From Balaenoptera acutorostrata (lineage: Eukaryota > Chordata > Mammalia > Artiodactyla > Balaenopteridae): 64,000 nt of DNA. The DNA lies in assembly GCF_949987535.1 (NCBI RefSeq), contig NC_080078.1, positions 48,386,207-48,450,206 of the forward strand, written 5' to 3'. Each line of letters begins with the position of its first letter. Position 1 is the stretch's first letter. The position numbers and the translations under genes were made by a program. The notes beneath the pieces were generated by a model. It searched no databases. It saw nothing but the letters and a program-made list of their open reading frames with translations, and had not been told where the DNA came from. Below are positions 44,104 to 56,375 of this stretch, in pieces.

Positions 44104-47100
44104 ATATTTTTAATTTTACTCCATATCCCCTTCTAAAATGAGACTGCTTTGAATACTAAAGAAATAATTTTGCATGTGGCATCTGCTTAATGCCCTGCCC
44201 TGTAATTTCTTTACTGAACATAATGCATATTAATACACATTTTATGCAGATTTCTTGGACTAGTAGATAAAAATGCTTATAAAATATCCCTAAGCAATGG
44301 GAGTAACCACCAACAGGAATTTTTCCCAGGGTTAGAATTGAGAGTGGCAAGCAGGAGGTTTCCAACACAATGAACTATAACTAAAGGGAGATACAAATCC
44401 CAAAATCTCTTTAAAAACCAATATGATAAAAAATACAAGTTTGTCTAAGAGGCTGAAGAAAATCTGACTTTCAAACTACAACATGTTTACAGAATGGCTT
44501 CAGTGTTTCAAAAATCCTTCAAATCTTTAGCCAGCAGCCTATTCATTACTTATTTTATTAATTTCTATTTTATAATAAAGGCCAAAGGAACTGAATGAAA
44601 AATATTCTTCACCTTAGTTTCCTGTAAACTCCAAATATAATAAAAGAAAGAAAAACTTCAAACTTTTTTCTCACATACTCTTTGCCCCATACTTCTTATT
44701 TATGTTGCTAAGAATAATAAGATCTAACTTGTCAATACTAACTTGTCAATACTAACTTGAAAGAGAGTAAAAATGAGGAAAAGCCAGCTTAATAATTTAT
44801 TTGAGCCAAAGACTCATCCCTCCCTGATAGTATCTGTGTCCTCAGGAATGCAAATCAAACCTTAGCAAATCAAAACATTTCAGTTCTGAGATGACAGATA
44901 CCAGCACATTTTTCAGACAAGCCCCAATTAAACTGGCTATACCCCTACATTCTCATTTCCAAATTAAAAGTCACTACATAATATGCTTTTTTCCCAGTGA
45001 TTTGCTGTATGCTTCATTCAGCTAGTTCAATCTCCTTTTGGTTGATCTGTGTATTATCTAAGCCAATTTATGTAGGTCGGCACTAATTTCTACACACACA
45101 ATAAGGCAATGAAACATTCACAACAGGTCCTAACAAAGCAGCTCACATCACCAAATCTTGATTATGTAGCACTGAAGAAGTCCTCTGAGGAGTTTTAATA
45201 TGTTTAGAGACTAGCTTGCTACCCTCCGTGGCTATTAGCAATGTGCTCATGTCCCTGTGTGTTATTACGCCAACACACAAACTGTACGATAATTATTGGC
45301 TCTGTGCTTTGGTATTTCAACCATGATGTTGATATTTATCTGTCTTGGTAAAGGCTGCAATGGGAACTGATGGCCTGTTTTTTTAAAGGACGGGATAAAG
45401 GAAACCAGAAAAGGGAGGGGGCAGCAGTAAAAAGCACATGCTCCATGTAGTAATTTAAATGAATATTCTAGGAAAAACTATTTGACATTGTTGCTTTTTA
45501 TAAATATTTTGTATTCTTAACATTTCAATGGTCATAAGAACCTTGGGGTAGAACACAGACACCTTGGGAAGGTGAAGAAGAAGGATTAATCATGGCATTT
45601 CTTTTGGTCATAAGATTATAATTTCTGATGATCAACAATTCCTGAAATAAAACATCACAGTTCTATATAGAAGCATCTATAAAACATACAGCATAATCTG
45701 TGAACAACTCCATGAAAAAAGGAAATAAACTTAACCTGAATCTAATCAAGCCTACTAACTCACTTCTTGTTTACAAGAAATACAGGGGCAGGGAATTACA
45801 TCTTGTGAAGCTGCAGGGAAGCAAACACACGGATGTAGAATATGAGACAGCTGGCCCAGTCTGCTTCAAAAAGAGGGGAAGGGTGTGGAGCAATTGTAAA
45901 AATAAAATGCAATGTATGGTATATCTTTGGATACTAATTCAAATAAAGCAAATGGAAAATAACATTTTTGAGACAATTGACAATTGTGAATATAAACAGA
46001 GTATTAGATAGACCAAAGAATCAATTTTGTTAGTTTGTGATAATGACATTGTAGTAAAGTAAAAAAGTATCCATTTTTTAGAGACATCTACTAAAATATT
46101 TGGGGGAGAAATGACATGTAATCTGGGATTTGCTCTTAATTGCTTCAGCAACAACCACAACTAAAAAAGAAATAAGTGAAATAAGAGTGAAAAGTTCTTG
46201 ATAGTTCTTGATTTGGGGTGATAGTTATATAAGGGTTTGTTATTCTTTCTATTTTTATGTATGTTTGACTTTTTATAATAAAATTTTTAACTTTTATATT
46301 ATGATTCATTAAAATGGCTTAAGTACTACTGGCTATGGGCAGCTCTTTTGCTATATTAAAACAATCGCTATACTATTTTTTTGTTCTGCCTTTGAGCTGA
46401 AATTCTTGCCCATGGATGGGTTTCAAGGGTCCTGATCTTTCATTCTTAACCCATTTCTCTGGAAGAGAGGCCAATGTCATCACGTTGTCTAAGATATCGG
46501 TGCCCTGAAAAATGGTTAGGAACCACTGGAAAAGAAGCTTACTGAGAAAGGTTTTTGTTTATTTCCCTTCAGTTGGCACTTTAGCTAGCATATGTCTAGG
46601 CATTTTTAGCAAATAATCAGAAATGAGAGTAGACACGTGATAGACCCTAGCTAGCGAAAGTATATATCCCTGTTTACCTGGAATAGACCTACTTAATGTC
46701 TGTTGCCCTGGTTTGGATGATAAAATTACGCAGTCACCCCAACCTGCCACTGTTAAAGTCTAAGGTAGAAAATAATTGGAATGTAGACAGATACTTGAAA
46801 TAAGTTAGTTTTGTTGTTATTATTGTTTTTGCATTCATTTTATTATCCTTGCATAAAATGCCCCTCTACTAACCGCATATATCAATGGCTAACTCGGTGC
46901 TTCACTACCAATTATCCTGAATTTCCTAGATAATCATTAACTTTATATTTTTTTTTAATGCTCTACCACTCATATTAAATCCTTCCCCTAAATGGACTAC
47001 ATACACATCCTTGCAGCATTCTTGCAGTCTTAGTCTGTGCTTTCACTAAGGGATATTGGGGTTCAAATATCTATGAAATTACAAGGCATTTTAAAGTAAT

Positions 47101-47944
47101 TTCCCTAGGAATTTGTAAGGAACTATTCTCTTCCTTCATAGCTAGTTTTCTCACATATGGGGCCATTACTGTACACTTCTCTTGGATCTTTGTCCACTCT
47201 AGTGATAATCTGATATAGTATCTACTCTGTAATTAAGACCTGACAATAGCATTACATTCCTAAAAAAAATCAACAGTGTAGCTAGCCCAAAAGCAATCAC
47301 TTGGCAAATAAAGAGAACTTGGTGCTCAACTATTTTCACATGCAAGTGAGTTTATTTTCCAGGATTTATCATTGCTAAAAAATACTGATTACCATATGTG
47401 TTATATAAACAACCATTCCAATTCGATTAGATAACATACAATCCCTACGTTCTAGGTGATCTGATAAGAAACAATATGACTTCTATCCATCTTATTTTAT
47501 GGTAAACTTGCCATATACATATATGCATGTGGTGATCCACAGCAAATAATCTCTTCTAAATTTTCAATTGTCCGACTATTTTTTTATTTATGCCAGAGAC
47601 AACAGAAAATAATGATTCCCCAGGAAAGAATTAAATATCTAAATTATTCACTACAAAATGTATTGAATCTTTACATCATACTTGAAGAGAGGGCCCTATA
47701 TTATATTTTATCCAGTAGATCAATGTAACTGAAGATGATGTTGCTGGATGCCAATGTCCAGGGGCTTGGCAGCAACAAAATCAGAAGATACATAATTTTA
47801 AGGGATAAGTATGAGAAGAGAGGCGGAATTCTCTGTGCCACTGCTTCCCTACCCTCATTCCTCAAAAGGACTTGTTGGCCAAAGAGTAGGGATTTGTTGG
47901 CCCTCTGAGGAATCAGGGAACCAAAATATTTCAAAACAAAAAGA
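44104..47944. other. Longest repeat-poor stretch
   Basis: 3.8 kb with no gene and no repeat family, except a possible L1-like 3' end at about 46200-46290 (TATAATAAAATTTTTAAC). A 14-bp unit, TAACTTGTCAATAC, is present two and a half times at 44725-44759. The part at 44900-45480 has balanced composition, no simple repeat and no repeat match, and is a reasonable place to look for a conserved non-coding element. The 103-codon frame at 45700-46011 shows no domain. Confidence 0.5.
44725..44759. repeat. 14-bp tandem repeat, 2.5 units
   Basis: TAACTTGTCAATAC at 44725-44738 and 44739-44752, then TAACTTG. All identical. Confidence 0.95.
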
Positions 47945-48065
47945 GACCTTTGATATAATTAAGCCCCAACTCCTCATTTTATGTATGAGAAAATTATGAC
48001 CCAAAGAGGTTGAATGAGTCGCCCAATGGCTACCTGATAGCTTAATGAAAGAGCAGAGCTTGGAG
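47945..48065 (-). mobile_element. MIR-like SINE fragment
   Basis: CTCATTTTATGTATGAGAAA, GACCCAAAGAGGTTGAATGA and CGCCCAATGGCTACCTGATA match the antisense MIR core and tRNA-like part loosely. Confidence 0.5.
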
Positions 48066-48959
48066 AGGTTTTACTACATGCTATCTTCTTATGATTTCGG
48101 AGAAAAAAAACAATATTTCAAGCGGACCACAAGCCAGAAGAAAAATGAAGTTGGAATAAAAAGTATGAAGGAAACAAGGTGAAGATTAAGCAGAGTTCCA
48201 GAAATTAAAGAAATTAAGCACACAGAAAATAAAAGGACTTTAAAAATGTAAGACAGAGTAGGGGGTGGATGAGAATGAAAACAAGGACTTAAGAGATTTT
48301 ACTAATTCCAAGATGGCATTTTATGAACCCATACAAAAGGAAAAAAATACAACGAACTCTAATTGCAACATGCCATTGATTTAACATTTCACAAATATTA
48401 AAATGTGAAAAGAAACACTGCTTCTTAGAATCAATGAAACTAGGTAGATGGATAAGACGGCATATTTTGTGTCTGCCAAATATTAGCGTTAGTCATTTCA
48501 GTAATTTAGTACCCCCTGTTCTTTCTTCTCTTCCTCCTCTCACTCCCCTTCTCAAGATCATCATAAGCAACATTACTAAATACCCGCTCTATGAAAATCA
48601 AACAACCCATCTAACAGCCCTAACCAGGATCCATTCTATTACAGAAATAGTCTTCTGCTCACTGTGATTCCCGGAACTCATCTGTGGTAAATAAAGATAA
48701 CCCAGTGTAAACATTAAAACTTCCAAAAACTGTACTCTAAGGCTGTGCCAGAATGAACGAACATGAACTACTTCACACATTTAGTGTGTTTGAATGAAGA
48801 GCACAGGGAGGAAGGGAAGCAGCAACATGGAGCCTCTGAGCACTGGGCTGCTAAACACAGGGTTCCCCAAACCTGCTGGGACCCCAGCCTGCTGAGGGCA
48901 GGAATTTTGAACCTCGTTGATCTAATCTCTCCTTTCATTTTGGTTATTCTTGGTCACAC
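48066..48959. other. Unassigned sequence
   Basis: No gene or repeat recognised. Frames at 48434-48667 and 48763-49032 show no domain. Confidence 0.4.
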
Positions 48960-49560
48960 ATCAAAATCCAGTCTCCTCTGTCACTGCCCAAACAGCTGTT
49001 ATTTCCTACCCACAGCTCTAGCTGGCCTCTAATCATTTTATTCTCAAACTCTCCTTTTGTTGTAAATACCTCTATCTTCAACCTAATTCTAGAGTATTCT
49101 CTAAACCTTATTTCTTTAACTAGACCCTGGCCTTCTCATAAAGAAATGCCTCATTCTCTCACCACATACCATAGGACCACAGGTGGCACTCTTCTAGTTG
49201 TCACATTTAGACCATTACTTGCCCAATCTCATCACAAAGCCTCCCCACTTGGAGCTACACATCACCTGACCGCATTACTCTGCTCCTCCCTGCTGCTGTC
49301 ATTTTTCCCTCTTTCAGATATCCCCTTAATTCCGTGAAGACTCTGACACCTGATTGAGACTTACTTCCCACTCCAAAGTATGTTAGAACATTGCTGACTT
49401 CAACACGTATGTCACTAGCTCTTTAACAACCTAGTATGCAAGTTCTTTGACCTTCTCTCCAACATAGAAACCATCCTTACTTAGACTTCTGTGAAACTTA
49501 TTAGTACTTAGAACTGTTCAACTTCAAAATACTGAATTCCAGCACGGTAGTCTCTCGTGG
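48960..49560 (+). mobile_element. Possible CR1/L2-clade LINE relic (endonuclease region)
   Basis: Pyrimidine-rich. TTGCTGACTTCAACACGTAT around 49390-49409 encodes Ala-Asp-Phe-Asn in one frame, like the GDFN endonuclease motif, and is followed by TTCTTTGACCTTCTCTCC. The preceding CTGCTCCTCCCTGCTGCTG block also fits a CR1-type layout. Heavily decayed and a weak call. Confidence 0.3.
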
Positions 49561-50246
49561 TTGCTCCCTTTTCAAGCTTTCTCACTTCTTAACTTACATA
49601 TATCTACTTGAAGGTCAGAGAAGTCTCTAGAATTGATTGTGGTATGTGCACAGTTTTAGGGCACTTTCTTGACTCTTCCTTTCCTTCAGTTGCTTAAGAA
49701 GTACATGGGACAGAATTTAGGGAGATCTACAGTGCAAGGTCAAAATAAGATGCAAATTACACGCAAATCTGTATGTCCTATTATGTGTCCAGCATGGACT
49801 AGATGTTAAAAGAATTAAGAAAGGTGGTAAAAACAAGGACAATTCCTGAGAGATTGTTTGGCACCCTGCCAAGTGTTTAAGTGACCAGAAAAAACTGACA
49901 TGCTTAGCTGACAAGAAAACAAAAAGAGAGGAAGCTACTATCAAGTAAAACAAGACAGTAACTTTGGAACGTCAGGAAGTGAGGTTTTTTATTTCATTGT
50001 AGAAATGAGGAAGCATTCAGAAAATTTAATTTAGGTTGATAAAAGGTACCTTCTGTTATGATGTCTGTATCCCTAAAAAAAAGTCTATCTCCTTTTCTAT
50101 ATTTGCATTTAATATTACTTTTTCTACACTTCTTTTGGAGCCACTAAAATATATATACTTTATATTATCTCTTTCGTTTTAATATTTATAGTCCAGAGGA
50201 AGTGAAAAATAATATGCTGATCTCATTATCAATGTGTCTGTATTTC
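49561..50246. other. Unassigned sequence
   Basis: No gene or repeat recognised. The minus-strand frame at 49717-49953 is hydrophobic but has no family match. Confidence 0.4.
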
Positions 50247-50275
50247 TGTGCGTGTGTGTGTGTGTGTGTGTGTGT
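50247..50275. repeat. (TG)n microsatellite
   Basis: About 14 TG units with one C near the start. Confidence 0.95.
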
Positions 50276-50387
50276 AATCAAAAAAAGCATAGGATTAAGA
50301 ATTCAGGAATTTATATTCTAGCCTTAGTTCACCTCACCTATAAAATATGCGAATGTTGAACCAGAACTTTATAAATGCAAATGATTT

Positions 50388-50436
50388 CCTTCCTGCCTTC
50401 CTGCCTTCTTGCCTTCCTTCCTTCTTTCTTTCCTTA
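50388..50436. repeat. (CCTT)n/(CCTG)n pyrimidine tract
   Basis: Forty-nine bases of TTCC, TGCC and TTTC units. One strand is almost all pyrimidine, so triplex formation is conceivable. Confidence 0.9.
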
Positions 50437-50455
50437 AAACTATCCACATACCAAA

Positions 50456-50859
50456 ACCAAGTCCCAGTATTCAGGAACTGTTAGAAAAGAATGAAACTCC
50501 ATGGCATGCTCTATTTAATTCTAGACTTGCACTTTATCACACTGCATGTAACTTTCTTTTTCCTTGTCTATATCCCCACTAGTCTGGCAGCTCCCTGAGG
50601 AAAATGCTATATTCGGTTCATTTTGGGGTCCCTGGCACCTAGCACAGTGCTTGACACATAGCAGATACACAAATATTTGATGAATGGTGCATAAATAAAC
50701 AGATACTCTTTCCATTTTTTTTTGTTTTCAGTACTTGTTTTTGCATGGAGTTATAGTCACAATACTTTGTAATATACAGCATACATTCAAAGAATGACAA
50801 ACTGAGGATAAGTGTACAGATTATGGCTACAAAACAAAATAGCTACCAAAGTATAGAAC
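50456..50859 (+). repeat. Local duplication, copy 1 (contains an L2 3' end)
   Basis: About 395-400 bases repeated at 51700-52092 in the same orientation with about nine substitutions and one 2-3 base gap by eye, i.e. roughly 97% identity. The L2 piece (TCCCCACTAGTCTGGCAGC to ATTTGATGAATGGTGC, 50565-50690) is inside, but the duplication extends past both L2 ends. Copy 1 is followed directly by an MIR that copy 2 lacks. Confidence 0.93.
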
Positions 50860-50864
50860 ATACA

Positions 50865-51058
50865 TATATACACTTTAATCCTCACAATAATCCTACAAAA
50901 TGAGTATTATTATTATCATCCTCATTTTATAGTCATAAAACCAGGGCACAGAAAGGTTAAGTAATGTATTAAAAGTAATAAATGGTGGAAGTAAGATTCA
51001 AACCCAGGCAGTCTGGCTCCAAAGTCTGTGCTCTTAGCCACTATGTCACATTGCCTCT
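50865..51058 (-). mobile_element. MIR SINE
   Basis: Well-preserved antisense MIR: CTTTAATCCTCACAATAATC, CATCCTCATTTTATAGTC, GGGCACAGAAAGGTTAAGTA, AACCCAGGCAGTCTGGCTCC and TCTTAGCCACTATGTCAC. Confidence 0.9.
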
Positions 51059-51699
51059 TTAAAAGGTGCTTAGGATTATCCAAAGTGCCTTTAAGAAAGA
51101 ACATGACAATATGACCACGTGCCCTTGTAACAAGAAATCTTACAAAGTCAATTCTGGCAAGTTCTCGTTGACACTATCCACTTGTGGCCTAAATATGTTT
51201 AACCAGAGTTCCTCTGTCATGTGCATCCATACAAATACACATTACACACATGCACTCACATAAAAATACATATGCATGTGTACTCATACTTCTACTATGC
51301 ACACATGTGTGCACACACACATACACACAATATTGTTCTTTTTAAAACATTTCTATCACATTACTCTATTTCATGGCATTTCTACTAATATCCAAGTTCT
51401 ACTCTTTTAAGAACCGATGACAGTAGAATGAATAGCATAAATTGGGGGTGGATACAGGTCAATAAAATGACAAACTATCTTTCATGCACTAGAGCTTGGC
51501 AAAAGTAAAGCATACTTGGCCCCAACCATTTTCAGGGCTTCATGAGCTAAGGAACCTAAATCTGTTTCCAATTCATTTACACAACTCTTTGGAATGTTGT
51601 TCTGTAACAACTGATTGATTCACAAATTCTCCCCGCCTCCCCTCCAATTCCTTATAAACAAAGAACAGAAGAGGCTCCTACTCCTTCAAATACCCAAGA
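51059..51699. other. Spacer between the duplicated copies, with CA-rich simple sequence
   Basis: Irregular CA/CATA simple sequence lies at 51225-51330. The rest is unassigned. Confidence 0.5.
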
Positions 51700-52092
51700 C
51701 AGTGTTCAGCAACTGTTAGAAAAGAATGAAACTCCATGGCATGCTCTATTTAATTCTAGACTTGCACTTTATCACACTGCATGTAACTTTCTTTTTCCTT
51801 GTCTATATCCCCACTAGTCTGGCAGCTCCCTGAGGAAAATGCTATATTCGGTTCATTTTGGGGTCCCTGGCACCTAGCATAGTGCTTGACACATAGCAGA
51901 TACACAAATATTTGATGAATGGTGCATAAATAAACAGATACTCTTTCCATTTTTTTTTGTTTTCAGTACTTGTTTTTGCATGGAGTTATAGTCACAATAC
52001 TTTGTAACATACAGCATACATTTGAAGAATGACAAACAGGATAAGTGTGCAGATTATGGCTATAAAACAAAATAGCTACCGAAGTATAGAAC
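51700..52092 (+). repeat. Local duplication, copy 2
   Basis: Partner of 50456-50859. Both copies carry the same L2 3' end and the same following sequence to GTATAGAAC, after which they part (ATACATATA versus CTAGTATAT). No poly-A tail or flanking duplication, so not a retrocopy in appearance. The 64-codon minus-strand frame occurs in both copies and is an L2 artefact. Confidence 0.93.
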
Positions 52093-52824
52093 CTAGTATA
52101 TTAAAAATAACTGGCCCCAAAGCAGTAGTAAAATTGAATTATAAAATTTAAAAGAAAAGAACTATTTATTTTTAGCACCTTAACTTTACATATTTGTACT
52201 TAGAAAGTTCAAAACATTTATTGTTTTTCAAACGATTCTAACTATTCAAGTTAAGGGAGTTGACATTAAAGAAATCTTTATATTAATCAATATATCATCA
52301 TCAACATAACTGTAACTTTAAAATGCTTTTCAGAGATGAAAGATACTCAAACGATACAGATAATAATTGAAATGTTCTAAGGAGTAAAAGCAGTTGATTC
52401 CTATTAACTTCTATTAGCTGTCAACTTTTACCATGAAATCTCAAAATAACTAATTAGTACCCATTTAATAAAAGAATAAGCTAGTTTATAAATCATCAGT
52501 AAATTACAGGGCTCCTTAATATAAAAACAGAATTTTTTTAAAGTTGTGAAAACATTTTGACTCCCTTTATATTTTAAGTAATGTTAACAGAAAGTACTGT
52601 ATTAAAAAGAATGCTTACATTTATACTGAAATATTTCCTTAAAGAGTTTTTATACAAAATATAGTGTACTTTTTAAAAAAAAATTTTTAACTGTCCAGTT
52701 TTAGGCTTAAAATAAAAGTGAAAAATCAATTCCAGGTAGTTTGCAGAACTAAATAAGAAAAGCAAAGTAATAAAATGTCTAAAGGAATACATAGGAAAAT
52801 ACTTTAAGTAGGGAAAGAGTTCTT
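52093..52824. other. Unassigned AT-rich sequence
   Basis: No gene or repeat recognised. Confidence 0.45.
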
Positions 52825-52995
52825 TAACAGGCACAAAAAGCACTGGCAATACAGTAAACAATCAATAAATTGGATTACATTAAAAATAAAAGCTTCAATT
52901 TTAAAAAGACGCTATTAAAAGAGTGAACGGTACACCTCATAGTGAGAAAAGGTATTTCTAACACAGACAATGAACAAAAGTCTCTAGAACTCCTA
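52825..52995 (+). mobile_element. L1 LINE fragment
   Basis: CACAAAAAGCACTGGCAATA, TCAATAAATTGGATTACATT and AAAATAAAAGCTTCAATTTT follow the late ORF2 region of L1 in sense. Short and decayed. Confidence 0.6.
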
Positions 52996-53019
52996 CAATT
53001 CTATTTTGCAACATCCTAG

Positions 53020-53370
53020 AGGGAGTATCAAAGAATAGTAGGTTGTAGTTATTGGTGTGGTTTGCCAAAGATTTCCAGCTCTTTCTACTTCCTGTCCTCG
53101 TTGTGGTTTGGTGGGAACATGCAATGCGTTCTGGCAAATGAGCGGTGAGCAGAAGCTGCATGTTTGAGACCTCCCATCGTTCTCTCTTTTGCCCTGACCT
53201 GGCATCCAATGACATTGAAGATGATGGCTGCTCTGTCAGAAGGGAGCTCCAGGAGTGATCTTCAATGGACATGTAGGCAGGTGAGGTAGTATGAGGGTTA
53301 TGTGTGTAGTAGACTGTGATATAAAATGTATTCTTAGTGTGGATCACAGTAAAAAATAAATCTGAAGGGA
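53020..53370 (+). mobile_element. Old LTR-like relic
   Basis: GATTTCCAGCTCTTTCTAC, GGTGGGAACATGCAATGCGT, TCTGGCAAATGAGCGGTGAG and TCAATGGACATGTAGGCAGG in series are the phrases of an ancient mammalian LTR. The name is uncertain. The 129-codon minus-strand frame across this region is not credible coding sequence. Confidence 0.45.
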
Positions 53371-54403
53371 TATTCTAAAAAGAATCATTTGAATGAACTG
53401 TCCCTAGGTGGAGGGGGTTCCTGTGAGGCACTATCAACCAAAGACAAATTGAAATTGAACTAAATTCCTGAGAATGAGTAACTAAAGCAAGGAAAATGGA
53501 TAGGGTGAATGCTACTCCCTCCAAATTTATCTGCACATATTCTCCATCAGAATCACTGGGGGAGCCTGTATGAAAATTCATCCATTCATTCAATAAATGT
53601 TTGAGAGCCTTTATTAAGTGTCATATCACAGGAGACAGAGCAGTGAACAAAGTAGATCAAGCCCATATCCACACTGGCCTGTATTGTGGGGGAGATCTTA
53701 GAAGTAGCTTCTAAAGCCACACACTCTGTTCTCCTAAACTCATCTCAGGGTTACTTTGTTTGAAAAATGTATCCTTCATGTACACTTCCAGCCAGGAGAT
53801 CTACATATCCTTCTTTGCTAATTTTTCACCAAGAAGACGAATAATAAGAATAGTGTGTTTTCATCACATGTGTTTCAATCAGTTCATCAACTAGATCATA
53901 AAAGGAAAAAGGGTTGGAAATACTATTAGAATGCACATATTAAAATGGAGGCTTTATTAGCAAGTAACACTACATACTTGAAATTTTATCTTATAATTTG
54001 TATATAATTTGCACCTTTTAATTCTATTTTTAGAACCTAATACTAATTACAGCATTATCACTGAAATATAATAGAGCAAAAGATGTTTAATGTAACTTCT
54101 TAGCAACTCTGGCAAAGAATTATTTTGTGGAAATGGTTAATACTCTGTCATGAAAATTAGCTGAATTCTTTAAAAGTAAAAAGTAATCCCTTTTCTCCTT
54201 ATATTACTACAAATAGATGGTAAATGACAAGAATTAAAGTGCTAATTTTACATAATAAAAGAAAAATACAACAAAATATTGTAAAATATGTGGAAAACTA
54301 GGACCTATTGGTACCTTAATTTTATATTACCACACATTATGACACAACATTCATTCTTTTTTTCTCTAAGATACTACAAGCCATACTTCAGTGCTAATCA
54401 TTA
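53371..54403. other. Unassigned sequence with short repeat remnants
   Basis: CTCCATCAGAATCACTGGGG near 53541 looks like a MER5 scrap, and TTCATTCAATAAATGTTTGA with CAGAGCAGTGAACAAAGTAG (53584-53657) like the ancient repeat at 55990. Nothing else recognised. Confidence 0.4.
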
Positions 54404-54557
54404 CAGTTACCCCATCCGCGGGTTCCGCATCTGCAGATACAGAGGGTCCACTGCTCTAGGTCGTTGTACTTAAGGGACTTGATCATTCACAGATTTTGGC
54501 ATCCTCTGAGGTGAAGAAGAGAGGACCAATCTCCCCGCGGATACCAAGAAACAACTG
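54404..54557 (-). mobile_element. Short Tigger/MER2-type DNA transposon
   Basis: A 154-bp element flanked by TA on both sides (54402-54403 and 54558-54559), the Tc1/mariner target. The ends are imperfect inverted repeats: CAGTTACCCCATCCGCGG on the left; on the right CCGCGGATACCAAGAAAC then AACTG. Inside, GTACTTAAGGGACTTGATC and CACAGATTTTGGCATCC are typical of the Tigger1/MER2 arm. Non-autonomous, without transposase. Confidence 0.85.
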
Positions 54558-54559
54558 TA

Positions 54560-55989
54560 TAGACATACTCAAGTGTATTTTTTAGCAGCCCTTAAAGCAA
54601 ATGTCAAATGAATATTCAAAGTTTGATTGAAAAATAGTTTCTAATTATTTTTGAGAGAATTAGGGCACTGGAAAAATATCTGAAAAGCAAAATAATATTA
54701 GCAAAATCCTCAATATACCACAGAATTCAGCCCTGAATAGTAATATACCAGTAAGTGTTTCAAATAAACGTGTTCAGAAAGATTTTAGTGTTACACGTTC
54801 TTTAGTAAAGAAAACAGACATTCTCCAAAATAGCATATTTGCATCCCTATCTTTTTTAATGCTCTATTTGCTATCAGAGATTACAGATTTGTGTATTAAT
54901 GATATTTTAAATTATCAGACATTTGGAAATATATTTGCTATTCACATTTGAGAGTCCCTGATTTTTCTGAATAATTTTTGCTTTAAATTTTTGTTTTATA
55001 TTTCTTCTCATTTAATTTACCTATTTGTTAAGATTTTTAAAGTGAAGAGCATACAAAACAAGCAAATGTGCATAATCTGTATCTCACACTAAACAAGAAA
55101 GTAATGTGTGATTCTTGCTGTCTTACCCAGGCTTAAAAAACATATATGCCTTGCATTATCATTTGAACTGTAGAGGTCAAAGAGGAAGTCATCCTCTAAC
55201 CTAGAAAACACACAGAATTTCAAATTCAGAAGTCTGAAAAAGTTTATATTTTGACCCCTTAGTGATGAAATCTTCTGATTTTGATCAAAACCACTCTACT
55301 TGATCTGAATTGCAAAGATGAGGAAGAGAATCTGAACATGTTTTTGAGTAATAAAAATTCAAACACATAATAAACATTTTTTAAAAGTAGCTTTTATGGA
55401 AACATATTCACAAACTAAAAATCTAGATTAAGACTTTAGAAAATACCCAAAATAGGGGATATGAGTACATTTGGGGGGAAATCTACTGTACCATATTTCA
55501 TATACCTTAGAGAAGACAAAAATATACTCTGGCCATGTGGATCAATGCATACAACCCATGCTCTTTGTCAGTTATTTGTTAAGGATACACTTTAAGCATT
55601 AAAGAAATACGAAGTCAATAAGTTTTAAAAAAGTTATGTGTAAACATTTCCTTTGAAAACCACAAGGTTATATTTACTAACATAAGACCAAAAATACACT
55701 TATCTGAAGTAAAAGGTGTTTATTAAAGCAAGAGGGAAATGGAAGCTCTGAAATGTTTTTCACAAAATCCCTACTACTCATAAAATATACCATTTATATG
55801 TACCATTTGTATCAAATGACTAAAGTTTAAAGCACAAGAGGTACAATGACAAGCAAAACAACAGGGAATTATATTGCAAAACTGAATTTTACAGAATAAA
55901 GAAAATTAATTGGGCACACCTAATGTTTTGGAGTTTCAATGCTAAATTAATGTTTCAACTAAGTAAGAGTGTAGCTCTAAAACTTAGAG
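54560..55989. other. Unassigned AT-rich sequence
   Basis: No gene or repeat recognised in 1.4 kb. Confidence 0.45.
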
Positions 55990-56180
55990 TCTAAACAAAC
56001 ATGTACTGAACACCTACTATTGCCAGGTTCTGTTCTAGGAGTTCAAGATACAGCAGTGAACAAAACACACAAACCCCTGTCTTCATGGGACTATGTGCTA
56101 GTAAGGGGAAAAGAGACAAAAAACAAAATAAGTAACATATATATTATGTGAATATTTAAGCAGAAGTGCACAGACTAAAG
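55990..56180. mobile_element. Ancient LINE-like relic
   Basis: TGAACACCTACTATTGCCAG, GTTCTGTTCTAGGAGTTC, ATACAGCAGTGAACAAAACA and TCTTCATGGGACTATGTGC: a widespread mammalian phrase set, also seen in decayed form at 4911-5530. Family not fixed. Confidence 0.55.
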
Positions 56181-56340
56181 TGGGGAAATCAATAGATTTT
56201 AATGGTCAGAGTCTCTTCTTTGGAGTTTTTATATGGAGAAGAGAAAAAAGAACATCAGCAGTAAACCTTCTAGATGAAAATAAAGCCATCCAAAGCTCAT
56301 TCCACATTTTTTCTGATCTCAGATAGCCAGGATCATTATT

Positions 56341-56370
56341 GGGGGAGGGGGGGGGGCTGGGGGAGGGGAG
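56341..56370 (+). repeat. G-rich tract with quadruplex potential
   Basis: Four or more runs of at least four G within 30 bases (GGGGGAGGGGGGGGGG then CTGGGGGAGGGG). It meets the simple G4 rule. No promoter context is visible. Confidence 0.9.
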
Positions 56371-56375
56371 GAGAG

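Noticed and set aside
52958..53347. 129-codon minus-strand frame, the longest outside the L1
   Set aside because: It spans the junction of an L1 fragment and an LTR-like relic, so it cannot be an old gene. No domain.
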